Assembly: GCA_039817415.1 (NCBI GenBank)
Contig: JBCBVV010000020.1
Span: 38,523 to 102,522, forward strand
Direction: 5' to 3'
Source of the DNA: JALEFZ01 sp039817415
GTDB taxonomy: Bacteria; Bacteroidota; Bacteroidia; J057
Length of the DNA: 64,000 nt
Shown: positions 1 to 8,730 of the stretch, piece after piece
How positions within the stretch are numbered: the first letter of the stretch is position 1
Layout of the letters: each line of letters opens with the position of its first letter
Made by a program: the position numbers and the translations under genes
Notes under the pieces: model-generated
Seen by the model: only the letters and a program-made list of their open reading frames with translations
What the model was told of the DNA's origin: nothing
Databases searched by the model: none

Positions 1-255
1 AATAGTAGATGTCTTTTCAAGGATTGAGAAGCTTAGAGGTTCATAAACAGCTTATTTTCAGCCGTCTAATATTTAAATATAAGGAAACTTATTACTCCCA
101 AATCTAAGTTTATTCACCCAGCTTTCAAAATGACTTATTACGAACCATGGAATGGCCAAACCCAAGATCATTATCCTAGAAAGATTTCCTTAGACATAAA
201 CAGGGCCAATTATCTCTATTGGATAACTGACCCTTATCTGTGCCTGTAATATGCT

Positions 256-1089
256 TTATTTTAAGACTATTTTTCTGGAATAAACCTGAGCTGGTGCCTT
301 AATGGTCGCTACGTATATACCGGCAGCAAGTGCCTGTGTATTGACTTGAGTTCTGTATTCATCTTGGGAAACGAAGGCATCTTCACGCCAAACCTCTTTC
401 CCTTGAAGATCTCTTAAACTCATGCTGATATCCCCAGCTGACTTCATGACGACATTGACAAAAAGCTGATCTGCCTCTTGGTACCAGCGAAAATCAGGTG
501 TCCAGTCGTTTGACAGAATGCTAGTAGTCAAGTCCTCCGAGATGGTAAGATCATTTGTGTAAATAAAATCATCTTTGTTTCCATTTGTGCCACTAGCAGA
601 GTTGAAAGCAGCATATACAGTAACATCGCCTGAACCTGCTGTGGGAGCCTCCCAATTAACAGTCCAAAGCAGAGAATCAACTCCTGCGGTTCCTATATCC
701 GTATGCACAACATAATCTCTTCCAGCCCCTGAAACAGACTGAGTGTTATCCGTATCGGTGATGACAAGGTTTCCAATAGACCCACTGGTGGAAGCAGAAT
801 ATACCATCCCTTCGAATCCAAATTTAGAGAATCCACTTTCCTTAACTTTGAAAGTCAGGGTATAGGTTTCTCCTGGCATATAACCAGTGGCCGGCACATC
901 AGAGTCAATTAAAGTGGTCCCTGAACCTGAGTTTAAGTCAAAACTATTATGACAGCTCACCTGGCAAGTAGATTCACCAGGCGCACCAGATCTGCCCGCT
1001 GGAGGGCCACCAGTAAAGGAAATGAGTTGTGAGCTAAAGCATAGTAGAATACCAGCTGTAACCCCCATGATGGTAAATTTTCTGTTCAT
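256..1089 (-). CDS. Secreted choice-of-anchor V domain protein with T9SS sorting tail
   Basis: Predicted 277-residue exported protein. I start it at the ATG at 1089 because a signal peptide (MNRKF then a hydrophobic run) follows at once; an upstream in-frame start would add 13 residues ahead of it. After the signal comes the GGPPAGRSGAPGES stretch that opens choice-of-anchor V (Reeler-like) domains, then a beta-rich domain with the typical WEAP and GDVTVYAAFN motifs. The last ~80 residues look like a type A T9SS sorting domain ending in YSRKIVLK, so it is probably exported by T9SS and held at the surface or released. The CxxCH usually seen in this family is written CQVSCH here, with three residues between the cysteines. 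Ligand and function are unknown. Confidence 0.82.
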   Translation of the reverse strand: MNRKFTIMGVTAGILLCFSSQLISFTGGPPAGRSGAPGESTCQVSCHNSFDLNSGSGTTLIDSDVPATGYMPGETYTLTFKVKESGFSKFGFEGMVYSASTSGSIGNLVITDTDNTQSVSGAGRDYVVHTDIGTAGVDSLLWTVNWEAPTAGSGDVTVYAAFNSASGTNGNKDDFIYTNDLTISEDLTTSILSNDWTPDFRWYQEADQLFVNVVMKSAGDISMSLRDLQGKEVWREDAFVSQDEYRTQVNTQALAAGIYVATIKAPAQVYSRKIVLK

Positions 1090-1261
1090 CGCGTTTTTGG
1101 TTTTTAGTAAGTAAAAGGAATGGCCCATAAGAATGGACCTGTAGACATGAGCCTTCCTAGATATGACTTAAGAAAGCCAATTTGGTTCAAGACATCGAAG
1201 TGATTTTATAATATCCCCATAAATGGGGAGGGAAGGGAAAAGACATAAAAGGAGAAAAAAG

Positions 1262-2035
1262 TCAAATTTCTCCATAAACTCCCAGGCCAAACAAGGCAAA
1301 ATCGTATTTGACAGGGTCTTCGGGGCAGTACATCTTTAGATTCTGGGTCAGTTCGCTTGCGGCCTTCCAGTCATTTTGTTTTCGTTGCAACAAGCCAATT
1401 TTCCGAGCGACATTTCCTGTATGCACATCCAAGGGGCAGACCAAAAGTGAAGCTGGAATCTTTTTCCAAATACCAAAGTCTACTCCTTGCTTATCATCAC
1501 GAACCATCCATCTTAGAAACATATTTAGACGTTTGGCTGAAGAGCCCTTAGCAGGATTGGCAAGGTGTTTATGCGTTCTTTTTGGAAAATCTTCTCGTGA
1601 AGAAAGCATATTCCTTGCATGGACAATGGCATGAAAAACAGAATCATCCCCTGTCTTTAGCCCTTCGACAAAAATCTGTTCAAGTCCTCCATCTTCCTGA
1701 TAAACCTTTCTCAAGCCAAGGACAATGGCTCGGGCATCAATGGAATTGAAGGTTCTGTGAACGAAGCCTTCCAACCTTCTTAATTCTGCTTCATTGGCAT
1801 GCATCACATACTCATAAGGCGCATGGTCCATACGAGCCATGAGGGCAGTAGCATTTTTGATAATAGTTACGCGTTGTCCCCAAGCAATGACAGCGGAAAA
1901 GAGGCCACTAATTTCAATATCTTCCTTCTGGCTGTACATATGTGGGATTTGAACAGGATCATCTTCCACAAAACCTGGTTTGTTGTATTGGACATACTTT
2001 TGGTCAAGAAGGGCTTGAATATCAAAATCTTTCAC
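1262..2035 (-). CDS. TIGR02757 / DUF2400 family protein
   Basis: A 257-residue soluble protein that I place in the TIGR02757 (DUF2400) family from its length and characteristic segments: FSAVIAWGQR near residue 50, HRTFNSIDA near 95, KRLNMFLRWMVR near 170 and CPLDVHTGNVARKIGLL near 200. It is widespread in Bacteroidota; its biochemical function is not established. It has no signal peptide or membrane helix. Translation probably starts at the GTG at 2035. It lies 23 bases downstream of the PrsW-like gene on the same strand, so the two may be cotranscribed. Confidence 0.85.
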   Translation of the reverse strand: MKDFDIQALLDQKYVQYNKPGFVEDDPVQIPHMYSQKEDIEISGLFSAVIAWGQRVTIIKNATALMARMDHAPYEYVMHANEAELRRLEGFVHRTFNSIDARAIVLGLRKVYQEDGGLEQIFVEGLKTGDDSVFHAIVHARNMLSSREDFPKRTHKHLANPAKGSSAKRLNMFLRWMVRDDKQGVDFGIWKKIPASLLVCPLDVHTGNVARKIGLLQRKQNDWKAASELTQNLKMYCPEDPVKYDFALFGLGVYGEI

Positions 2036-2058
2036 AGGGAGTTGGAGAGCTAGGCGGG

Positions 2059-2772
2059 TTAGACGATAGGAGAATCCTCCTCTTTGTGTGGAGAAATATC
2101 TGCATGCATTTTCATCGCACGTTGGGCCAGGATGATTCCTACAACCAGAGAAGCGAAGGAAAACAAGGCCAAAAGGCCATTTCCAAGAAATAAGAAATAA
2201 TCATAGAGTCCATGAAGCAGAATAGCCGCAAGAAGCCCTTTCATGCGCTCGAGGAAAGGATGCTGATTTCCAACTCTAAACTTGGCCCTTCCCATAAAAT
2301 ACCCCATGATGACACCAAAGGTAGCGTGGGCAGGAACAGCTGTAAACATACGGACTAGTCCAGTCTCGAACCCATTTACTTCAGGGTTAAAAATGTACAG
2401 TATGTTCTCGATGGCAGCAAATCCCAGGGCGACAGCAGAGCCATACATGATACCATCATAGGGCTCATCAAATTCCTTATGCGGATAGTTATACCAGCGC
2501 ATCACAAGGTATTTTACCCATTCTTCAGAGAATGCAACGACAAAAAAGGCATAAATGGCGATGGTGGTGGGCGTACCGTGTATGCTAGCTTGAAAAAGAT
2601 TGGCGAGGAATTCTCCTAGGATGATAACAGGATATGCGCATGCTACCCCCAATAAGAAGGTAATAACAAGATATTTTAGGGGCTCCCGCTCGTATTCGTC
2701 CTTTAGGTAAATATAGGTCAAGAAAAACAAGATAGGAGCAAGCGCAATAGCCAGCAACTCCACCATTTCCAT
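2059..2772 (-). CDS. PrsW-like intramembrane metalloprotease
   Basis: Polytopic inner-membrane protein of about 237 residues with the three conserved blocks of the PrsW / CPBP-like glutamic-type protease superfamily. SEEWVKY carries the paired glutamates, PAHATFG a membrane histidine, and LLHGLYDY the second histidine and aspartate. Family members cleave membrane proteins, for example anti-sigma factors in Bacillus. The longest reading frame begins at a GTG at 2787; I prefer the ATG at 2772 (or 2766) because relatives start just before the first helix. Its substrate here is unknown. Two ECF sigma loci with membrane partners lie in the same window, but no direct link can be seen. Confidence 0.85.
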   Translation of the reverse strand: MEMVELLAIALAPILFFLTYIYLKDEYEREPLKYLVITFLLGVACAYPVIILGEFLANLFQASIHGTPTTIAIYAFFVVAFSEEWVKYLVMRWYNYPHKEFDEPYDGIMYGSAVALGFAAIENILYIFNPEVNGFETGLVRMFTAVPAHATFGVIMGYFMGRAKFRVGNQHPFLERMKGLLAAILLHGLYDYFLFLGNGLLALFSFASLVVGIILAQRAMKMHADISPHKEEDSPIV

Positions 2773-2844
2773 GTGCTGAAGATACACAATTCTACATACT
2801 TCAAATCATATAGGGTCCACAAAAACCTGATGCAGGGACTATTC

Positions 2845-4089
2845 CTATAGATTCACGAGCTTTCTGCTTAACTGCTTTCCCTGCTTATCGGTAATTTTGA
2901 GTACATACATACCTTTGGGGAAATGCGAGACATCATACCTTTGAGTGCCCCTTCCCTCATGACGAGACCGCAATAAGCTTTTCCCTTGTAGGTCAATTAC
3001 TTCCATACCATAGCCGGTCGGATCTCCTCCTTCGATGTCAAGAATAAGTTCTTGGGAGCTAAATTTTGCCCAAACCGGTAGCTGTAAATACAAACTTCCG
3101 CGATTCAACCTAGCCCCTTTCATTTCCAGTTCGAGAACTACCGGAAGGTGATCCGACAGCTGTTTAATAGCCAGACAAACAGAACCATTAACCACACTAA
3201 TGGATCCACAGTCTAGTTGATCGTTGTAATCGTCTCCATCATTGCCATAGGCTAAGTAGGAATTGGCGACATAGGCTATGCCATTTTCATTGTTCATGAT
3301 GGCGTTATTCGGAAGAATAAAATCGAATCTATCATCAAGGCCTCCTGAGACTCCACAATCGCTACTAAAGGTCCTTGGGGACTGTGTCATTACTGCAGGA
3401 GTTGAGGAACCCCATCCTCCTTGTAGGCCTAATGGATCAACCATGGTAACAGCCGCAGAGCGTGTCGCCACCAACTCCTGAAAGGCATTTTCACTTGCCG
3501 AACCAATATTGAGATCCCCTGCTACCATGACATTTTCACCCTGAGCATTATTTGTTACCCAATTCATCATGTCCTGAGCGGCTGTCCATCGAGCATTGAT
3601 GTCTGAGGCTCCACTACCCGCCTTTAAATGAGCTGCAATCACATTCAGGTAGGTCGTATCGGGTTTGACCAAGGTGGGTTTGAAGAAAAGACGGTAAATA
3701 TTGATGTCTCGGATGGCGGTGGAAGGAAGAACGGTATTGCTCTCCAAGCCAAACAAGTCAGCATTGTAGAAAATTTGGTTGACAATACTCCCACCCCCGA
3801 AATTCGTAAAATTGGCGTACTCAACATTCCCATTGAATGTAAAAGAGAGATTTACGATTCCGGCAGCATAAGGCACTGCAGGAAAAATCTCATTTACTAC
3901 CAAAATATCTGGTTGGTAGGCATTCAATACCGTTTCCAGCCAATCATACTTCTGATTGATCGTAACCCCATCACAGTCTCCGAATTTGAGAAGATTGTAT
4001 TGCATCACACGAACCGTGTAAGTGGAGTCCTGTGCATACAGGCTAAAGGTAAGGGTAGTCAGCAACAAGGCTAGCAATAGGTTTTTCAT
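2845..4089 (-). CDS. Secreted endonuclease/exonuclease/phosphatase family protein, T9SS sorted
   Basis: 414 residues: an N-terminal signal peptide (MKNLLLALLLTTLTFSLYAQ), an endonuclease/exonuclease/phosphatase domain over roughly residues 25-325, and a C-terminal type A T9SS sorting domain ending KQLSRKLVNL. Metal and catalytic motifs are visible in order: MQYNLLKFGD, VVNEIF (Glu), MVAGDLNIG (Asp/Asn) and LSDHLPVVLE (Asp-His). Family members cleave phosphodiester or phosphomonoester bonds in nucleic acids, lipids or inositol phosphates; the substrate cannot be told here. An extracellular DNase or phosphatase role in nutrient scavenging is a reasonable inference. It is separated by 57 bases or more from the PrsW-like gene downstream. 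Confidence 0.87.
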   Translation of the reverse strand: MKNLLLALLLTTLTFSLYAQDSTYTVRVMQYNLLKFGDCDGVTINQKYDWLETVLNAYQPDILVVNEIFPAVPYAAGIVNLSFTFNGNVEYANFTNFGGGSIVNQIFYNADLFGLESNTVLPSTAIRDINIYRLFFKPTLVKPDTTYLNVIAAHLKAGSGASDINARWTAAQDMMNWVTNNAQGENVMVAGDLNIGSASENAFQELVATRSAAVTMVDPLGLQGGWGSSTPAVMTQSPRTFSSDCGVSGGLDDRFDFILPNNAIMNNENGIAYVANSYLAYGNDGDDYNDQLDCGSISVVNGSVCLAIKQLSDHLPVVLELEMKGARLNRGSLYLQLPVWAKFSSQELILDIEGGDPTGYGMEVIDLQGKSLLRSRHEGRGTQRYDVSHFPKGMYVLKITDKQGKQLSRKLVNL

Positions 4090-4269
4090 TCCTAAATCAG
4101 AATTTTGGTTGAGGTAATCGAAGGGATAAAATTGAGCTTTTGTATCTTCTCTTCCAACATCCTACGTATTTTTAAAAGAAATCTTGTTCGGAAATTAATT
4201 CTTTATGATTTCTTTCCGTAAAAAGCGTTAAACCCTATATATATCCCATTTCAACCTAGCCTAGAAACC

Positions 4270-4875
4270 ATGACGAAGAAATCCCTCCTTCTTTTGCTTT
4301 TGCTCATCCCAGGAAGTTTTCTGTTAGCCCAAGATGAATTCCCAGAAGTTGATGCCAGCCAATATGACAAAGTCTATCCGTTGTACAATGGAATCGCCAG
4401 AGTGAGACTCGATGGCAAACAGGGCTTTATCAGCAAAACAGGCCAGGTCATTATTCCCCTTATGTATGAGAAGGCTGGAAATTTCCATCAAGGAAGGGCT
4501 TGGGTAGTCTTGGGGGGTAAATATGGATTGATTTCGAATCGCGGAGAACTTGTCTTGCCTTTTGAATATGATAAGATTTCAGACTTTGTGGAAGGATTGG
4601 CATTGGCGACAAAGGAAAATCGCTGGGGGTTGATCAATCCCTTGGGTGAAGAAATTATCCCACTGGAATACGACCAAGCCTTTAAGGTATCAGAAGGCAG
4701 AGTTCTCGTTCAGAAAAATGGTAAGTATGGCTTCCTCAATACACAAGGAGAACGCATAACAGAAATGGAATTTGACAGGGCATGGCCATTTTTCAAAGGC
4801 AAAGCCAAAGTTGAAAATGCAGGAAAGTCCTACTACATCGGAAAATCTGGTGTCTGCGTCCAAGATTGCCCATAG
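4270..4875 (+). CDS. Exported WG-repeat protein
   Basis: 201-residue protein with a signal peptide (MTKKSLLLLLLLIPGSFLLAQ) followed by about five WG-type repeats of roughly 35 residues. The repeating unit is G-[FL]-[IL]-x-G-E/Q-x-I-I-P-x-x-Y-[DE], for example KQGFISKTGQVIIPLMYEKA and KYGLISNRGELVLPFEYDKI. WG repeats fold into beta structures; their ligands are mostly unknown. The end, GKSGVCVQDCP, carries two cysteines that could form a disulfide. Transcribed alone, divergent from the T9SS nuclease gene across a 180-base gap. Confidence 0.85.
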   Translation: MTKKSLLLLLLLIPGSFLLAQDEFPEVDASQYDKVYPLYNGIARVRLDGKQGFISKTGQVIIPLMYEKAGNFHQGRAWVVLGGKYGLISNRGELVLPFEYDKISDFVEGLALATKENRWGLINPLGEEIIPLEYDQAFKVSEGRVLVQKNGKYGFLNTQGERITEMEFDRAWPFFKGKAKVENAGKSYYIGKSGVCVQDCP

Positions 4876-4930
4876 GAAAGCACCTCAGACATTTCAGGAT
4901 GTTCTTTCCTGGAACACATTATACTTGAAC

Positions 4931-5542
4931 TCAACCTTCTTTTCTCATGTCTTTGATTTCTCTTAAGAATCGAGCACTTTCTTCTAATTGTTTGTCAGGA
5001 AAGCGAATCAAGAAGAAGACGATGATCATACCCACCACAGCTGCTCCCAAGGAATAATGAATCCAAAAATCCCCCAAGGCAAACAAACTCATGGTTGTAA
5101 AGTGCTTGACTACTACTGCGATAAAGGGAAAGGAAAATAAGGGTATGGCAACCAATAAGGAGAGTGTATCCCATCTTCTCAACCTCCTCATATTTTCTAC
5201 CATCTGCTGCGTCTCTAGCACGGAACGACTGTTGTTGATTCGTTCGATGGTGATCATTTGATACACATTGAGCGCCACATCTGATCCCATGAGGATGATC
5301 AGGATCAAGGAGGAAAGCATGAATGGCAAGTCGAAAAAGTGGTCAACGAAAAAATCCATCAAGAAAAATAGGAAGGGAATGGTCACGAGCAACTCAAACC
5401 AAACTGTCCGATTGATCCCAATAAGGGATTGATTGATCTTATTCACGCTTACTTCATTAAGTAGGTCTTTGTTGATATTGAGGGCGTTTTCCAAAGGCTG
5501 GTCGACCTCATTCCATATATTTTTTAGTTCCTCGAAATTCAT
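4931..5542 (-). CDS. Four-helix membrane protein, probable partner of the upstream sigma factor
   Basis: 203 residues with an acidic N-terminal cytosolic segment of about 45 residues (FEELKNIWNEVDQPLENALNI region) and four hydrophobic segments, near residues 48-66, 72-98, 125-146 and 162-182. Its start codon overlaps the stop of the sigma-factor gene in an ATGA arrangement, so the two are translationally coupled. Placement directly after an ECF sigma gene and the membrane topology suggest an anti-sigma or sensor role. I see no recognisable ZAS zinc motif or FecR-type domain, so this role is inferred from context only. Confidence 0.75.
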   Translation of the reverse strand: MNFEELKNIWNEVDQPLENALNINKDLLNEVSVNKINQSLIGINRTVWFELLVTIPFLFFLMDFFVDHFFDLPFMLSSLILIILMGSDVALNVYQMITIERINNSRSVLETQQMVENMRRLRRWDTLSLLVAIPLFSFPFIAVVVKHFTTMSLFALGDFWIHYSLGAAVVGMIIVFFLIRFPDKQLEESARFLREIKDMRKEG

Positions 5543-6051
5543 TTTTGTTGTTTTTGTGGGTTAAGGTTGCTGCTTAGTTTCTGCTTGATCCGATGAATCT
5601 TGCTTGATACGTTGGTGGCGGATAGCCCCATGACCTCTGCGATTTCTGCATGCTTGAATCCTTCCAAAACCATCAACATAATGGCCTTATCGAGGGGAGG
5701 GAGTTTCTCAATGGCCTTGTAAAGAAGCTCAAGGCGTTCCTGCTGTAGGTTATCCTCCCAATCCACGGATATCATATCCTCTTTAAGAAGCTGGATATTC
5801 TTGGATCGTTTTCCTTTTTTTCGCAGAAAAGAGATAGAAACATTCAGCGCGATCCGGTAAATCCAGGTAGAATAGGCATACTCCTTTTTGTAGGAAGGAA
5901 AAGCTTTCCATAGCTGCAGGACAATCTCCTGAAACAAATCCTTTCTTTCCTCTTTCTCAGGAAAATAGGCTCCAGATATTTTGAAAATCAGCTTTTTATG
6001 ATCTTCCAATACCTCCAGGAACTCGTCTTCTGATGTAAGTGATGGTTTCAA
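5539..6051 (-). CDS. ECF RNA polymerase sigma factor
   Basis: 170-residue sigma-70 family protein of the extracytoplasmic-function type: region 2 near residues 20-85 (DLFQEIVLQLWKAFPSY, then STWIYRIALNVSISFLRKK) and region 4 near 110-160 (LPPLDKAIMLMVLEGFKHAEIAEVMGLS with the DNA-recognition helix). No region 3, as expected for ECF factors. It would redirect RNA polymerase to a small regulon. The following gene overlaps it by four bases and encodes a membrane protein likely to control it. The extra C-terminus is short (SSNLNPQKQQK). Confidence 0.92.
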   Translation of the reverse strand: MKPSLTSEDEFLEVLEDHKKLIFKISGAYFPEKEERKDLFQEIVLQLWKAFPSYKKEYAYSTWIYRIALNVSISFLRKKGKRSKNIQLLKEDMISVDWEDNLQQERLELLYKAIEKLPPLDKAIMLMVLEGFKHAEIAEVMGLSATNVSSKIHRIKQKLSSNLNPQKQQK

Positions 6052-6235
6052 TGTCTATGATTGATTTTTGTCCTATTATTCGCAGCAGAAATAAAAATAT
6101 CACAGTTCCCCTTTTTTTTCTTTCCCTTTTGATTTCCAAACAAGGATCAGTGGCTCACCTTCCATTTATCATACAAAAATTAGCACATATGTTTTTATCT
6201 TCCTCTCACACTAATTTTTGATGGTCCATTTGCTT

Positions 6236-7036
6236 ATGAAACGAATACAATTATTTGAGTTTGAAGATTTTGAGTGGCTCCCTACATGGATGCGTACAGC
6301 CATGACCAACGTCATCGTTGTCCTCCATGGATTATTGGGAATACCAGATGTACTGAGCAAATTGGTAGCTCAGGCCCTTCAACAAAGTGGCCAGAAAAAA
6401 ATTGTGGATATGGGGTCGGGCTCCGGTGGGGCCATGCCTGCCGTGATGGAAAAACTGGCTCAGGATGAAGCAACCAAAGATGTTGAGATTTTGCTCACTG
6501 ATCTCTACCCCAACCCTGAGTTTATTGAAAAATTTAACCAGGATCAATCTGATCAAATTAGCTATAGCACAGATTCATTAGATGCGACCAATCTGTCTCA
6601 GGCACCTGAGGGCCTTAAAACCATGGTAAATAGCTTCCACCATATGCCTCCAGACAAAGCCAAAGGCATTCTTCAAACAGCCCATGATAACAAGCAGCCC
6701 CTTCTGATTTATGAAATGGCAGAAAACAATATTCCAACCGTAGCATGGTGGATATTTCTGCCGCTGGGCTTGGTCATCGTATTTGTCATGGCCTTGTTCC
6801 TTACCCCTTTTTCAAAACCCACGCCAAAACAATTGTTGTTTACTTATTTGATCCCCATCATTCCCATCTTCTACGCATGGGATGGGCAAGCTTCCCTCCC
6901 CAGAATGTATACCTTTGATGACATTGACCAACTATTAGAGGGACTTGAGGATGAAGGCTATAGGTGGGAAAAAGGACAAGCACTGAAGGAGGACGGAAAG
7001 CCTCTAGGATATTATGTTATGGGGATGCCTGCTTAA
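6236..7036 (+). CDS. Methyltransferase-like protein with C-terminal membrane helices
   Basis: About 266 residues, started at the ATG at 6236 (MKRIQLFEFEDFEW); a TTG at 6218 and ATG at 6221 lie upstream in frame. A glycine-rich SAM-binding motif, KIVDMGSGSGGAMPAVME, is followed by an acidic post-motif LLTDLYPN, which is typical of class I SAM-dependent methyltransferases. The C-terminal third holds two hydrophobic segments (WWIFLPLGLVIVFVMALF and LLFTYLIPIIPIFYAW), and the protein ends in a soluble tail containing YTFDDIDQLLEGL. The enzyme is therefore probably membrane attached and may act on a lipid or hydrophobic substrate, but the substrate is unknown. Confidence 0.75.
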   Translation: MKRIQLFEFEDFEWLPTWMRTAMTNVIVVLHGLLGIPDVLSKLVAQALQQSGQKKIVDMGSGSGGAMPAVMEKLAQDEATKDVEILLTDLYPNPEFIEKFNQDQSDQISYSTDSLDATNLSQAPEGLKTMVNSFHHMPPDKAKGILQTAHDNKQPLLIYEMAENNIPTVAWWIFLPLGLVIVFVMALFLTPFSKPTPKQLLFTYLIPIIPIFYAWDGQASLPRMYTFDDIDQLLEGLEDEGYRWEKGQALKEDGKPLGYYVMGMPA

Positions 7037-7063
7037 CTTCTTACATAAGAATATTCCATAAAA

Positions 7064-7091
7064 AAAGGGGCCATCAGCATCAGGCCCCTTT
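7064..7091. terminator. Bidirectional intrinsic terminator between the methyltransferase-like gene and asnS
   Basis: A 9-bp perfect stem (AAAGGGGCC at 7064-7072, GGCCCCTTT at 7083-7091) with a 10-base loop. It is flanked by an A-run at 7060-7066 that becomes a U-tract on the minus strand. It lies between convergent genes and serves asnS best. Confidence 0.8.
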
Positions 7092-7109
7092 CTCATATCT
7101 CTTTCTTTC

Positions 7110-8540
7110 CTAGAATTCCGCGCTTTTGGGCGCTCTTGGGAAAGGAATCACATCTCTGATGTTGCCCATTCCTGTTACGAACTGGATGATACGTTCGAAG
7201 CCCATTCCGAAGCCAGCGTGTGGAGCCGTTCCGAATTTCCTCAGATCCATGTACCACCATAGTTCCTCTTCTGGAATCTCCATTTCCTCCATACGCTTGA
7301 CCAAGCGGTCCATGCGCTCCTCACGCTGAGAGCCACCGACTACCTCCCCAATACCAGGGAAGAGGATGTCCATGGCAGCTACGGTCTTACCATCTTCATT
7401 TTGTCGCATGTAGAAGGCCTTGATGTCAAGCGGATAATCTGTAACGATTACAGGCTTTTTGAATTCCTTCTCTACCAGATAACGCTCATGCTCAGACTGA
7501 AGGTCTTTGCCCCACTCTACCGGATATTGAAACTTCTTCTTTTTATAAGGCTTAGAGTTTCTTAGGATCTCAATGGCTCTTGTATAGGTGATTCTTTCGA
7601 AATCATTTTCAAGAACGAATTCAAGCGTCTCCATCAATCCCATGGGACGACGAAGTTCAGCCTTCATATTTTTCTCCTCATTCTGGATACGCTTATCCAA
7701 GAATTCAAGGTCTTCTCTATTGTTCTCTACTGCATAGCGGATGATGTACTTGAGGAAGTCCTCCGCCATATCCATGTCATCCTTCAGGTCGAAAAAGGCT
7801 ACCTCAGGTTCGATCATCCAGAACTCTGCCAAGTGACGTGTCGTGTTAGAATTTTCGGCACGGAAGGTAGGCCCAAAGGTATATACTTTGCCAAGTGCCA
7901 TAGCCCCTGTTTCAGCTTGAAGCTGTCCTGAAACAGTCAAGTTAGTTGCCTTTCCAAAGAAGTCTTCCTTGAAGTTAATCTCACCATCTTCTGTTTTAGG
8001 CGCCCCCTCAAAAGGAAGTGTACTTACGCGAAACATCTCACCCGCACCTTCAGCATCGGAACCTGTGATGATAGGGGTATGCATGTAATAATAGCCATTG
8101 TCATTGAAGTACTTATGAATGGCAAAGGCCATGGCATGGCGAATTCTGAACACAGCCGAGAAAGTTGAAGTACGCATACGGAGGTGTGCTTTTTCGCGTA
8201 AAAACTCCAAGCTATGCTTCTTAGGCTGAATAGGGTATGCCTCTGGATCAGATTCTCCAAGAATTTCCAGTTTTTCAGCCACTACCTCCACTTTTTGTCC
8301 CTTCCCTTGAGACTCCACCAATTTTCCTTCCACGGCTACTGCGGCGCCAGTGTTTATTTTCTTCAACAGAGACTCATCCAGATTATCGAAATCCACTACT
8401 ACTTGCAGATTATTGATGGTAGATCCGTCGTTCAGGGCAATGAAGCGATTTGAACGGAAGGTCTTTACCCACCCTTTTACCAGCACCGACTGATCGGTGG
8501 GTTCTGTTTGAAGCAATGATTTGATTTCGATACGTTCCAT
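7110..8540 (-). CDS. asnS: Asparagine--tRNA ligase
   Basis: Class IIb aminoacyl-tRNA synthetase of about 476 residues that charges tRNA-Asn with asparagine. An N-terminal OB-fold anticodon-binding domain (VLVKGWVKTFRSNRFIALND) is followed by the class II core: motif 2 (FRAENSNTTRHLAEFWMIEPE region) and motif 3 (GFGMGFERIIQFVTG) with the closing PFPRAP. The AsnRS identity, rather than AspRS, rests on the overall length, the FxAENSNTxRHLAEFWMxEPE block and the GNIRDVIPFPR ending. I start it at MERIEIK (8540), five codons inside the longest frame. A candidate Bacteroidota promoter sits about 40 bases upstream. Confidence 0.96.
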   Translation of the reverse strand: MERIEIKSLLQTEPTDQSVLVKGWVKTFRSNRFIALNDGSTINNLQVVVDFDNLDESLLKKINTGAAVAVEGKLVESQGKGQKVEVVAEKLEILGESDPEAYPIQPKKHSLEFLREKAHLRMRTSTFSAVFRIRHAMAFAIHKYFNDNGYYYMHTPIITGSDAEGAGEMFRVSTLPFEGAPKTEDGEINFKEDFFGKATNLTVSGQLQAETGAMALGKVYTFGPTFRAENSNTTRHLAEFWMIEPEVAFFDLKDDMDMAEDFLKYIIRYAVENNREDLEFLDKRIQNEEKNMKAELRRPMGLMETLEFVLENDFERITYTRAIEILRNSKPYKKKKFQYPVEWGKDLQSEHERYLVEKEFKKPVIVTDYPLDIKAFYMRQNEDGKTVAAMDILFPGIGEVVGGSQREERMDRLVKRMEEMEIPEEELWWYMDLRKFGTAPHAGFGMGFERIIQFVTGMGNIRDVIPFPRAPKSAEF

Positions 8541-8577
8541 GATAGGAGTTGTCAATATTTAGTGTTTAAATCGAGCG

Positions 8578-8608
8578 CAAATTTAGCGGATTATGTATAA
8601 CAATGAAA
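8578..8608 (-). promoter_or_regulatory. Candidate Bacteroidota-type promoter of asnS
   Basis: Reading the minus strand: TTTC (8608-8605), 19 bases, then TAAATTTG (8585-8578). The phylum consensus is TTTG-N19-TAnnTTTG, so the -7 box and spacing match exactly and the -33 box has one mismatch. The implied transcript would start about 30 bases before the asnS ATG. Confidence 0.55.
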
Positions 8609-8650
8609 TGGATTGTGTGGATAGAGAGAGCAAGCTCATTATATAACACA

Positions 8651-8679
8651 AAACAGGACACTGATTCAGTGCCCTGTTT
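8651..8679 (-). terminator. Hairpin downstream of the FtsB/DivIC-like gene
   Basis: Inverted repeat with seven outer pairs (AAACAGG with CCTGTTT), one mismatch, five inner pairs (CACTG with CAGTG) and a 3-base loop. On the minus strand it is followed by a U-rich stretch, so it probably terminates the division gene ending at 8731 before asnS. Confidence 0.55.
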
Positions 8680-8730
8680 GGCTTTCGTTGTTAGCGAAAT
8701 ATACTTTCGAAGCGGAAATACAAGGGAAAA

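Noticed and set aside
2..46. 15-codon tail of a possible plus-strand gene ending at 46
   Set aside because: Too short to distinguish from chance; reading frame comes from outside the window.
1214..1229. TCCCCAT-AA-ATGGGGA palindrome upstream of the first gene
   Set aside because: Perfect 7-bp arms but no conserved context or promoter; noted only as a possible operator with no further support.
3628..4074. 148-codon open frame opposite the T9SS nuclease gene
   Set aside because: Complement of a strongly supported gene with catalytic motifs; no independent evidence.
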